Assembly: GCA_007126655.1 (NCBI GenBank)
Contig: SLAV01000114.1
Location: 1-33,435 of the forward strand
From: Haloferula sp.
GTDB taxonomy: Bacteria > Verrucomicrobiota > Verrucomicrobiia > Verrucomicrobiales > Akkermansiaceae
Direction of reading: 5' to 3'
Length of the DNA: 33,435 nucleotides
A program made the translations under genes and the position numbers. This document shows, in pieces, positions 1 to 8,898 of the stretch (position 1 is the stretch's first letter; the number at the start of each line of letters is the position of its first letter). The notes under the pieces are model-generated. The model had not been told where the DNA came from. It ran no database searches and was given only the letters and a program-made list of their open reading frames with translations.

Positions 1-667
1 GATCGGCGAAATGCCTGCGGGAAGCCTGAAGGTGGGCGTTCATGGCGGCGGCGGCGAGATCGGGGTCGCCGCTTTCGACGGCCTCGACGATGTTGCGGTG
101 GGCCTCGACGGTGCGCAGGTGACCGGAGCCGGTGTCGCGGTTGGCCTGGGCGTATTGGATGCAGCGGGCCTGCAGGCTGTGGAGCACGGTGGCGTAGATC
201 CGGTTGCCGGAGGCCGCGGCGATGGCGAGGTGGAAATCGATGTCCGCCGCGCTGAATTCTTCGGGCCGGTCGATGCGTTCGGCCATGGTGGCGACGATGG
301 AGCGCAGATTGGCGACGAGTTCCGGCCCGGCGCGGCCCGCCGCGAGCCTGGCGCACTCGGTTTCGAGCAGGATGCGGAATCCGATCAGCTCGGTGAAGTC
401 GGCCTCGAAGGCAAGGGTGGTGTAGGCGTGCATCGCCTGCCCGAGCGGTTCGAGGCTCACATCGGCCACGTAGGTGCCGGACCCCTTGATGGTCCGCAAC
501 AGGCCGCGGCCGCGCAGCTGCTGGAGCGCCTCGCGGATGACGGTGCGGCTGGCCTTGAAGTGCCCGCAGAGTTTTTCCTCGGAGGGAAGTCTCACGCCGG
601 GCGGCATGAGGCCGCGCAGCATCTCGCCCTCGATGAGGGCGACGACTTCGGCGCTGCGGTGTTTCAT
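1..667 (-). CDS. GntR/FadR-family transcriptional regulator (C-terminus runs off the left edge)
   Basis: Reverse-strand reading from ATG at 667: MKHRSAEVVALIEGEMLRGLMPPGVRLPSEEKLCGHFKASRTVIREALQQLRGRGLLRTIKGSGTYV..., a GntR winged-helix signature followed by an FCD-like helical domain. Not in the ORF track because it is open at the edge. Confidence 0.9.
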   Translation of the reverse strand, partial: MKHRSAEVVALIEGEMLRGLMPPGVRLPSEEKLCGHFKASRTVIREALQQLRGRGLLRTIKGSGTYVADVSLEPLGQAMHAYTTLAFEADFTELIGFRILLETECARLAAGRAGPELVANLRSIVATMAERIDRPEEFSAADIDFHLAIAAASGNRIYATVLHSLQARCIQYAQANRDTGSGHLRTVEAHRNIVEAVESGDPDLAAAAMNAHLQASRRHFAD

Positions 668-810
668 GGCAATACCGGCAGGGTAGCCGCGCATCCCGGT
701 CAAGACAACCCGTGGATTCGCGAGGATTTGCGCAGGGAATGCAAACGGGGGGAGGCGGGAACGGCGCGGGTTCGCTTGAGGGGGTGCCGGAGGCGTGCAA
801 GGATGGGCGC

Positions 811-3498
811 ATGAAAGATCGGAACGCAGGGGAGGATGGCGCGGACAGGACGTGGCATGCGATGGAAATCGATGACGTCCGCGACGCGCTCGGGACGGAT
901 GTCGAGGGCGGCCTGAGCCGCGGGGAGGCGGAGACGCGGCTGGAAAAACACGGTCCGAACGTGCTGCCCGAACAGGCAAGGGAAAGCGGCCTGCGGCGGT
1001 TGCTCAGGCAGTTTCACAACGTGTTGATCTATGTGCTGATCGCCGCGGCGGTGATGACGGCGGTGATGGGCCACTGGATCGACACGGCGGTGATCGCGGC
1101 GGTGGTGGTGATCAACGCGGTGATCGGGTTCATCCAGGAAGGCAAGGCGGAGCGCGCGCTCGAAGGCATCCGCAAGATGCTCTCGCTCGAGGCCCGCGTG
1201 GTGCGCGGCGGCGAGCGGCGCGGCATCGCCGCGGACAAACTGGTGCCCGGCGACCTCGTCGAGCTGCGCAGCGGCGACCGCGTGCCCGCGGACATGAGGC
1301 TCATCCGCGCGCGCGACCTGAAGATCGAGGAATCCGCGCTCACCGGCGAATCGGTGCCCGCCGACAAGACCAGCGCGGCGGTGGACGCGGGCGCGGTGCC
1401 GGGCGACCGGGAGGGCATGGCTTTTTCCGGGACGATGGTGACCTTCGGCCGCGGCCGTGGGATCGTCGTGGCCACCGGGGCCGACACCGAGATCGGCCGG
1501 ATCAGCGGGATGATGGACCAGGTGGCGGCGCCGCGCACGCCACTGCTGCGGAAGATCGACCGTTTCGGGAACATGCTCTCCGGGGTGATCCTGGGCCTCA
1601 CGGTGTTGTTTTTCACTATCGGCCGGGTTTTTCACGACTACCCGGTGGGCGAGCTGTTTCTCGCGGTGATCGGCCTGGCGGTGGCGGCGATCCCGGAGGG
1701 CCTGCCGGCGATCCTCACCATCACGCTGGCCCTCGGCGTGCAGCGGATGGCGAAGCGCAATGCGATCATCCGCAAGCTGCCGTCGGTGGAGACCCTCGGC
1801 TCGGTGACCGTGATCTGCTCGGACAAGACAGGCACGCTCACGCGCAATGAAATGACGGTGCAGAAGGTGCGCTCGGCGGCGCGCATGTGGGACGTGACCG
1901 GCAGCGGATACGATCCGGCGGGCAGGATCGAGCACGACGGGGTGAAAGTGGACGCGAAGGCGGATCCGGTGCTCTCGCGGATCATCCGCGGCGCCGGGCT
2001 GAGCAACGAGACCGAGGTGGAGAAATCCGACGAGGGCAGCTGGGTGATCCACGGCGAGCCGACCGAGGCCGGGCTGCGGGTGCTGGCGCTTAAAGCCGGT
2101 TTCGATCACAACCGGGCCAAACGGATCGACATGCTGCCGTTCGAATCCGACCACAAATACATGGCGGCGCTCACGGAGGAGGAGGATGGCGGGCATGCGA
2201 TCTGGACCACGGGCGCGCCCGAGCGGTTGCTCGAGCGCAGCTCCCGCCAGGCGGCCGACGATGGCGACGAGGCGCTGGACCGCGAATTCTGGGAGAAGGA
2301 AATCGCCGATCTGGCTGCCACCGGCACGCGGGTGATCGCGGTGGCGACGAAAACGGTGAAGGGCGAGAGCATCCGGCACGAGGATGTGGACGAGCTGCTC
2401 TTCCTCGGAATCGTCGGCATGATCGATCCGCCGCGTCAAGAAGCCATCCAGGCGGTGGGCGAGTGCCACAACGCCGGCATCCATGTGAAAATGATCACCG
2501 GCGACCACGCGCTGACCGCGTCCGGCATCGGCAGGCAGTTGGGCATCGAGCACGCCGGCGAACCGGTGACGGGTAACAAGCTGGAAGAGGCGGACGGCGA
2601 TGAACTCCGCACGCTGGTGCCTGAGCACGCGATCTACGCGCGGACGTCGCCCGAGCACAAGCTGCGCCTCGTAAGTGCCCTGCAGGACAACGGCGATGTG
2701 GTGGCGATGACCGGCGACGGGGTGAACGACGCGCCGTCGATCAAACGCGCGGACGTGGGCATCGCGATGGGCATCAAGGGCACCCAGGTGACCAAGGACG
2801 TGTCCGAGATGGTGCTCGCGGACGACAATTTCGCGACCATCGTCCACGCCATCGAGGAGGGCCGCACGATCTATGACAACCTGCGCAAGACGATCCTCTT
2901 CATCCTGCCGACCAACGGCGCGCAGGCGCTGGTGGTGATGGCGGCGATCGCGCTCGGCGCGGCAATGCCGATCACCCCGGTGCAGATCCTGTGGGTGAAC
3001 ATGGTCACGGCGGTGACGCTGGCGCTGGCGCTTTCCTTCGAGAAAACCGAGCCGGGCACGATGAAGCGCCCGCCGCGCTCGCCGAAGGCCTCGATCCTCG
3101 ACGGCCACTTCATGTGGCGGGTGGTCTTCGTGTCGGTGTCGATCGCCGGGATGACGTATGCGCTCTACGAGGTCGCACTGCGCGCGGGCGCGGATTCGGC
3201 GGCCGCCAGCGCGGTGGCGGTGAATACGCTGGTCTCCGGCCAGATTTTCTATCTGCTCAACTGCCGGGCGATGCGCGCCTCGTCGCTCCGCCTGTCGATC
3301 TTCGACAACCGCGCGGTGCCGATCAGCATCGGCATCCTGCTGGTGTTGCAGGCCCTGTTCACATTCGCGCCGTGGTTCCAGAGGGCATTCGGCACGGCGG
3401 CACCGGAGCCCTGGATGTGGGGATGGATCCTGCTCGCGGGCGTGGTGATGTTCCTGCTCGTCGAACTGGAGAAGGCGGTGTTCCGGCCGAAGCCGTGA
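811..3498 (+). CDS. Cation-translocating P-type ATPase (P2 / Ca2+-ATPase-like, CtpF-like)
   Basis: Contains SDKTGTLT phosphorylation motif, TGES, MTGDGVNDAPSIKRADVGIAMG and the TM4 motif AAIPEGLPA. In-frame ATG at 811 is preferred over 712. Confidence 0.95.
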   Translation: MKDRNAGEDGADRTWHAMEIDDVRDALGTDVEGGLSRGEAETRLEKHGPNVLPEQARESGLRRLLRQFHNVLIYVLIAAAVMTAVMGHWIDTAVIAAVVVINAVIGFIQEGKAERALEGIRKMLSLEARVVRGGERRGIAADKLVPGDLVELRSGDRVPADMRLIRARDLKIEESALTGESVPADKTSAAVDAGAVPGDREGMAFSGTMVTFGRGRGIVVATGADTEIGRISGMMDQVAAPRTPLLRKIDRFGNMLSGVILGLTVLFFTIGRVFHDYPVGELFLAVIGLAVAAIPEGLPAILTITLALGVQRMAKRNAIIRKLPSVETLGSVTVICSDKTGTLTRNEMTVQKVRSAARMWDVTGSGYDPAGRIEHDGVKVDAKADPVLSRIIRGAGLSNETEVEKSDEGSWVIHGEPTEAGLRVLALKAGFDHNRAKRIDMLPFESDHKYMAALTEEEDGGHAIWTTGAPERLLERSSRQAADDGDEALDREFWEKEIADLAATGTRVIAVATKTVKGESIRHEDVDELLFLGIVGMIDPPRQEAIQAVGECHNAGIHVKMITGDHALTASGIGRQLGIEHAGEPVTGNKLEEADGDELRTLVPEHAIYARTSPEHKLRLVSALQDNGDVVAMTGDGVNDAPSIKRADVGIAMGIKGTQVTKDVSEMVLADDNFATIVHAIEEGRTIYDNLRKTILFILPTNGAQALVVMAAIALGAAMPITPVQILWVNMVTAVTLALALSFEKTEPGTMKRPPRSPKASILDGHFMWRVVFVSVSIAGMTYALYEVALRAGADSAAASAVAVNTLVSGQIFYLLNCRAMRASSLRLSIFDNRAVPISIGILLVLQALFTFAPWFQRAFGTAAPEPWMWGWILLAGVVMFLLVELEKAVFRPKP

Positions 3499-3520
3499 AT
3501 CGGCTGGCGGGCGGTGGCGC

Positions 3521-4504
3521 TCACTCGGCGCGCCATGCCTGCCAGAGCGCCTCGGCCTGCTCCGCGTCGATCACCTCGTCGGAGGCGATCACGCGGTATT
3601 GGCGTTTGGCGACGGCGGGATTGTCTTCGTTGAGTTCGAATTTCTCGCGCACCACCGGGTTGAAGTTGATGAACGGGACGCCGTTGTGCATTCCCGCGTC
3701 CCACACGCGCAGGCGTTCGGGTGTGCCGGCGATGTCGCTGGCGGCGCTCATGATGAGCACGGTGGCCCCGGCCCCGGCGGGGGTCGGTCCGGTCATGAGC
3801 ATCCAGCGGGCGGACTCGCCGTTGGCGTCCGAGCGGTCGTGCCCCTCGCTGGTGAGGAGGGTGCTGGATTCGGCGTCCCAGGCCAGCGGCCCGCGCCAGG
3901 TGAAGCCGCTGTAGTGGTTGCGGGGCAGGAAAACGGGGACGTCGGCGATGGGTTCGTGTTCGAGCAGCACGTCGATTTGATTGGCGTGTTCGCCGTGGCG
4001 GGAGAACCGGACGTGGGCGGTCTCGCGGATCACCGGGATGCCGTCGGTGACGGGCGGGCCGGCGTCGTCTCCGGGCCGGCGGATCACCGTTTCGTTGTGG
4101 AGCTTCCACAGCAGGTGGTCGGACCCGGCATGGACGACTTCGACGTCGCGGGCGACGTGGGCGCCCTGGCCATGCTGGATTTCCCAGGTGACGTGGCGCT
4201 CGCCGTCCACCTCGACGAATTTCCACGGCCACCAGAGGCCGGAATGATGGCCGTGGTCGCGCGGCTGGGCGTCCGTCCACACGAATCCGGACGGGGTGGT
4301 GAGCGGGTGGAGGAACGCGCTGTTGCGGAATCGTTCGCCGCCGGGCGGGTCTTCGGTGAGGTCGCGCTGCCAGACGGCCTGGACGTCGCCGCCGAAGCGG
4401 GCCTCGAATCTGCCGTCGGCCTCGGTGGAGGTCCATTCGCCGGCGAGGCCGGTGAGCGGGGCGCATGCGATCAGGGTGATGGCGGGGATGAGGGTGCGTT
4501 TCAT
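3521..4504 (-). CDS. DUF6807 / PmoA-like family secreted protein
   Basis: Signal peptide MKRTLIPAITLIACAPLTGLAG, then HPLTTPSGFVWTDAQPRDHGHHSGLWWPWKFVEVDGERHVTWE, a pattern typical of this family. Confidence 0.75.
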   Translation of the reverse strand: MKRTLIPAITLIACAPLTGLAGEWTSTEADGRFEARFGGDVQAVWQRDLTEDPPGGERFRNSAFLHPLTTPSGFVWTDAQPRDHGHHSGLWWPWKFVEVDGERHVTWEIQHGQGAHVARDVEVVHAGSDHLLWKLHNETVIRRPGDDAGPPVTDGIPVIRETAHVRFSRHGEHANQIDVLLEHEPIADVPVFLPRNHYSGFTWRGPLAWDAESSTLLTSEGHDRSDANGESARWMLMTGPTPAGAGATVLIMSAASDIAGTPERLRVWDAGMHNGVPFINFNPVVREKFELNEDNPAVAKRQYRVIASDEVIDAEQAEALWQAWRAE

Positions 4505-4550
4505 GGCATGGGTTACGGTCGGGGTTGGCCGGTCTGTCAGGCTTCGCGCG

Positions 4551-6008
4551 TCATTGCGCGGCTTCGGCGAGGGAGGCGAGGGAATCGCGGTATTGGCGGA
4601 TTTCCTCGCGCGGGTCGAGATCGTAGGCGACGGCGGCGGCCTCGGCGGCCTCATCGTAACGGCCGCCGCGCAGGTGGATGCGGGCGAGTTCGAGGCGGGC
4701 CTCGGCGTCGGCATCGGCGTCGGCCGCGGCGCGTTCGAGCAGCAGCGCGGCTTCCCCGAGCGCGTCGGCGGACGCATCCTCCGGCGCGGCCAGGTGCCGG
4801 GCCAGCGCGATGAGCGCATCGGAATCGGTGGGGTCGCTGGAGATCAATTCGCGCAGGATTTCCCCGCCGCCCGCGGGATCATCGCCGGATTCGATGAGCA
4901 GGCGGGCCTCGAGCAGGCGCAGCGCGCGCGGCGTTTCCTCCAGGGCGCGCGGGGCGGCGAGATCGAGCACCTCGCGCGCGAACTCCCAGTCGCTCTGCCG
5001 CAGGGCGCTGGCGGCCAGCGTGGCGACGCGCGAGACGTCCGGCCGCCGGGGCGGTGCTTCGTCTTCCCCGGTCTCCTCGTCATCCGGGGCTTCGGCGGGA
5101 TCGGCCTCGCCGTTTCCGGGGTCCGGGAATGCGGCGCGCATGCGGTCGCGGGCGGCGGCGGCGCGCCCGTCGCGCAGGTGCAGGTCGGCCAGCAGCAGGC
5201 GCGAGTCGGGATCGAGGGTGCCGAGGCGGTGCGGAAGTTCGAGCGTTTCGACAGCGTCGGTGCGGCGGCCGAGGTCGAGCAGCACGCTGGCGCGGAGCAC
5301 GGCGTATGAGGCCTCCGCCGGGCGCTTGCGCACGACCTCGTCGAGCATGGCGGCTGCCTCCTCGCGGGCGTCGAGGTTCTGCAGGCACTGGGCGATGCCG
5401 GCGAGCCATTCGACCACGTCGGGTTCGCTGAGCTGGGCGAGGCGGTATGCCTGCAGGGCGCTCGCCCATTCGCCGCGCTGGAGGCGGCAGTATCCGAGCA
5501 GCCCGTAGGTGGAGCCTTCGGCGTCGCCGAGCCGGATCGCCTCGAGCAGGTGCGGCATCGCTTCCTCGAGTTTTTCCTTCCTCACCAGGGCCACGGCGAG
5601 GTTGCGCTGCGCGCGGCGGAACGAGGGCATCTCGCCGATGGCTTCGCGATATCTCTCGACGGCCGCCTCAAGATCGCCCTCCTCGAAATGGAGGTTGGCG
5701 AGATTGAAGATGAGGGCGGGCGAATCGTCGGTGAGATCGCTTTCGCGGAGGCGCTCGATGGCCCCGGCGCGGTCGCCATCGGCCATGAGTTCCTGGATCT
5801 CAACGAGCAGGCCGCGCTCCTCGCTGCTCACGCTCGGCTCGATGCGGGCCTCGATGCGGTAGCTGGCGTTGAAGGCCCTGAGGAACGCCGGATCGCGCCA
5901 ATACGAGGTCGATAGCGGGAGCGGCTCGAATTCGCCGGCGGCGGACGCGGGAATCGCGAGCGCCGCGGCGAGCAGCACGGGGATAGCGGTGGTGATTCGT
6001 CGTTTCAT
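4551..6008 (-). CDS. Tetratricopeptide repeat protein, exported
   Basis: N-terminal signal peptide and repeated TPR-like helices (e.g. PALIFNLANLHFEEGDLEAAVERYREAI). 4-nt overlap with the upstream TonB gene. Confidence 0.85.
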   Translation of the reverse strand: MKRRITTAIPVLLAAALAIPASAAGEFEPLPLSTSYWRDPAFLRAFNASYRIEARIEPSVSSEERGLLVEIQELMADGDRAGAIERLRESDLTDDSPALIFNLANLHFEEGDLEAAVERYREAIGEMPSFRRAQRNLAVALVRKEKLEEAMPHLLEAIRLGDAEGSTYGLLGYCRLQRGEWASALQAYRLAQLSEPDVVEWLAGIAQCLQNLDAREEAAAMLDEVVRKRPAEASYAVLRASVLLDLGRRTDAVETLELPHRLGTLDPDSRLLLADLHLRDGRAAAARDRMRAAFPDPGNGEADPAEAPDDEETGEDEAPPRRPDVSRVATLAASALRQSDWEFAREVLDLAAPRALEETPRALRLLEARLLIESGDDPAGGGEILRELISSDPTDSDALIALARHLAAPEDASADALGEAALLLERAAADADADAEARLELARIHLRGGRYDEAAEAAAVAYDLDPREEIRQYRDSLASLAEAAQ

Positions 6009-6709
6009 CGTTCGATCGTGATGGGCCAGCGCATCACCGCGCTGACGGGTTCGCCGTTGCGGGTCGGCGGGGTGAACCGAGAGCTTCCGGCGATGCGGCG
6101 CGCCCCGGCGACCAGTTCGTCGTGGGTCGCGGAGACGACGCGGCGCACGCTCACCGCGCCGCGCGGGCTGAGTTCCACCTCAAGCACCACGGTGCCGGAG
6201 GTCACCCCGCGGCGCGCCAGGGCGGTGGGAAACGCGGCGGAACCGTGGCGGAGCAGGCGCGGGGTGTCGTCCAGATCGCCGACCTCGTAGGACTCGCGCC
6301 GGGGTGGGGCCGGCGGCGAGGGGCTTGGCGGCGGGGGCGCGGGTTCCGGTTCGGCGGTCCGCTGCGGCGTCGGAGCCGGTGGCAGCGGCAGCGGCGCGGG
6401 TGGGATGTCGGAAAAAAACGTCTCCACCGGCAGTGTGAAATCCATCGGTATCTCGGCCCGCGGCACCGGCACCCGGGTGGGATCCGGAATTTCGCTGACA
6501 TCGGTGATGGCGGGCGTGGGCGGGGGATCGGGCGGAGGTTCGTCCGGCGGAGGTGGCGGCGGCGGAGGCATCTCGGGTTCGAGCGTCTCCACCTCGCGGA
6601 TGGTGACGTCCGGCACTTCCACCGCGGACACCATGAGCCGCGAGAGCGCGAGCACGCAGATGAGCGCGCCCGCCGCCGCGATGCCGATGCTGATGGAGCG
6701 GATGTGCAT
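6005..6709 (-). CDS. TonB-family energy transducer
   Basis: N-terminal TM anchor, Pro-rich linker (EPEMPPPPPPPPDEPPPDPPPTP) and C-terminal TonB domain (SGTVVLEVELSPRGAVSVRRVVSATHDELVAGARRIAGSSRFTPP). Confidence 0.85.
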   Translation of the reverse strand: MHIRSISIGIAAAGALICVLALSRLMVSAVEVPDVTIREVETLEPEMPPPPPPPPDEPPPDPPPTPAITDVSEIPDPTRVPVPRAEIPMDFTLPVETFFSDIPPAPLPLPPAPTPQRTAEPEPAPPPPSPSPPAPPRRESYEVGDLDDTPRLLRHGSAAFPTALARRGVTSGTVVLEVELSPRGAVSVRRVVSATHDELVAGARRIAGSSRFTPPTRNGEPVSAVMRWPITIER

Positions 6710-6833
6710 GGACTGGCTTGGAGCGGCAACTTATCCCGGATCGGCGGTCTTGCAAAGCCCGGCGGAATCCGAAGCGGATGCGTTGAAAGCGGTTGCAGCC
6801 GGGGCGGGCGGCACCCTATCCTGCGGCGTGCTG

Positions 6834-7910
6834 ATGAACGAATCCGCCGCACACGCCGCCAATCTCGCGCTGGACCGCGAGTTTCTTCGCAAGGCGTATC
6901 TGGCAATGTTGCGGGCGAGGATACTGGAAAACAAACTCTCCAGCCTGTACAAGGCGGGGAAAATCGTCGGCGGCGTCTATCTCGGGCGTGGCCAGGAGGC
7001 GGTGAGCGCCGCCCTGGGATCCGCGCTGGAGCCGGGGCGTGACGTTTACGCCCCGCTGATCCGCGACCAGGCCGGCCGCACCGCGTTCGGCGAGCCGCTC
7101 CTCGACTGCACGCGCACCTATCTCGGCTCGGTGAAAGGCCCGATGCGCGGGCGCGACGGCAACATCCACCGCGGCCACCCCGCCCAAGGCATGCCCGTGA
7201 TGATCTCACACCTCGGAGCGCAGGTCTCCGTGGTGGCCGGCATGCTTTTCGCCCGGCGGCTGAAGGGCCGCATCGACGGTGTCGTCGGCGCCACCACCAT
7301 TGGCGACGGAGCCACGTCCACGGGTGCCTTCCACGAGGGCCTCAACCTGGCCGCCATCGAGCGCCTACCGATGGTCGTCGTCGTCGCCAACAACCAATTC
7401 GCGTATTCCACGCCCAACGCGCGCCAGTTCGCATGCGCCGACCTGGTCGAGCGCGCGCGCGGATACGGTGTCGGCGGGCTTTCGGTGGACGGCACCGATC
7501 TGCTCGCCTGCGCCAGCGTGATCGGCGAGGCGGTGCGCCGCGCGCGGACCGGCGCAGGGCCGCAGCTCGTCGTCGCCCGATTGCTGCGCCTCACCGGCCA
7601 CGGCGAACACGACGACGCCTCATACGTCCCGGATCACATCCGCGGCGATCACTACGGGCGGGACTGCCTTGACGTCGCCACCCGCCAGTTGATCGAAACC
7701 GGCGCAACCAACCAAGAGGAAATCGACGCCTGGCGGGAACAATCCATTGAAGAGGTGCGCGCCGCAGTGGCCAAGGCCCAGCGCGAACCGGCCCCCGACC
7801 CGTATCGCGAATCCTGGGCCGCGCTGGCCAGCCGGTTCGCCGTGCCGGATTCCTCCCCGACGGCCCGCGACTCAGCCACCGCAGCAACTCCCGCACCCGC
7901 CACACCGTGA
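6834..7910 (+). CDS. Thiamine-dependent 2-oxoacid (pyruvate-type) dehydrogenase E1 component, alpha subunit
   Basis: ThDP motif GDGATSTGAFHEGLNLAAIERLPMVVVVANNQFAYST. ATG 6834 gives MNESAAHAANLALDREFLRKAYLAMLRARILENKL. Confidence 0.9.
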   Translation: MNESAAHAANLALDREFLRKAYLAMLRARILENKLSSLYKAGKIVGGVYLGRGQEAVSAALGSALEPGRDVYAPLIRDQAGRTAFGEPLLDCTRTYLGSVKGPMRGRDGNIHRGHPAQGMPVMISHLGAQVSVVAGMLFARRLKGRIDGVVGATTIGDGATSTGAFHEGLNLAAIERLPMVVVVANNQFAYSTPNARQFACADLVERARGYGVGGLSVDGTDLLACASVIGEAVRRARTGAGPQLVVARLLRLTGHGEHDDASYVPDHIRGDHYGRDCLDVATRQLIETGATNQEEIDAWREQSIEEVRAAVAKAQREPAPDPYRESWAALASRFAVPDSSPTARDSATAATPAPATP

Positions 7911-8875
7911 GCATGACCTACATCGATGCGATCCGCGACGCGCAGGACCACCTGCTGCGAGAAGATCCCAGCGTGTTCCTCTACGGCCAGGACATCGCCA
8001 CCTTCGGCGGCGCGTTCAAGGCCACCAAGGGCCTCGCCGAGGCATACCCCGGCCGCGTCTTCGACGCCCCGATTTCCGAAGACGCCATGATGGGGCTCGC
8101 CGTGGGCGCGGGCATCGAGGGCATGCGGCCGGTCATCGAGATGCAGTTCGCCGATTTCTCGTCGGTCGGCTTCAACCAGATCGTCAACCAAGCGGCCACC
8201 CACTATTACCGCACCGGAGTGCCGGTTCCGCTCACCGTGCGCCTGCCATCGGGCGGCACGCCGGGTTCCGGGCCGTTCCACAGCCAGAGCATGGAGGCCG
8301 TTTACGCGCACTACCCCGGCCTCATCGTTCTCACACCGGCCACGGTTTCGGACGCGTATCACATGCTCATCGACGGCGTCGCGCTGGACGATCCCGTGAT
8401 CTACTGCGAGCACAAGTTCCTTTACCGCTGGCTCAAGGCGAAATCCATCGACAAGGGCGAGCACCTGCCGATCGGCCACGCCCGCATCGCCCGCGCCGGC
8501 AAGCACGCCACCGTCGTCGCCTACTCCGCCATGGTTCACGAGGCGGTGCGCGCCGCCGAACGCCTGCTCCAGGATGGCTGGGACATCGAGGTCGTCGATC
8601 TCCGTTCCGTGAAGCCGCTCGACATCGACACCGTGCTCGCCTCCGTCGCCCGCACCGGGCGCCTGCTCGCCCTGGGCGAGGCGTTCCCCTGGGGCGGCGT
8701 CACCGCCGAGGTCGTCGCGCGCGTCTCGGCAGAGGGCTTTCACTTGCTGGACGCGCCGCCGATGCGCCTCAACGCCCACGACACCCCGGTGCCCTACCAC
8801 CCGAAGCTGTGGGCCGCGCACCGGCCGACGCCGGAATCCATCTGCGACGCGCTGCGCCGCCTGCTCGCCATCTAA
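7907..8875 (+). CDS. 2-oxoacid dehydrogenase E1 component, beta subunit
   Basis: MTYIDAIRDAQDHLLREDPSVFLYGQDIATFGGAFKATKGL...GRVFDAPISEDAMMGLAVGAGIEGMRPVIEMQFADF, transketolase-like beta subunit. Overlaps the E1 alpha stop; start is GTG 7907 or ATG 7913. Confidence 0.92.
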   Translation: MSMTYIDAIRDAQDHLLREDPSVFLYGQDIATFGGAFKATKGLAEAYPGRVFDAPISEDAMMGLAVGAGIEGMRPVIEMQFADFSSVGFNQIVNQAATHYYRTGVPVPLTVRLPSGGTPGSGPFHSQSMEAVYAHYPGLIVLTPATVSDAYHMLIDGVALDDPVIYCEHKFLYRWLKAKSIDKGEHLPIGHARIARAGKHATVVAYSAMVHEAVRAAERLLQDGWDIEVVDLRSVKPLDIDTVLASVARTGRLLALGEAFPWGGVTAEVVARVSAEGFHLLDAPPMRLNAHDTPVPYHPKLWAAHRPTPESICDALRRLLAI

Positions 8876-8898
8876 CCACCCACGCACCCCTCTCCGCC

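Noticed and set aside
11-814. 267-aa plus-strand ORF at the left edge
   Set aside because: Antisense to the GntR regulator, which reads convincingly on the minus strand.
700-3108. 802-aa minus-strand ORF opposite the P-type ATPase
   Set aside because: Antisense shadow; His/Arg/Asp-rich low-complexity translation and no family motif. The + strand has a clear ATPase.
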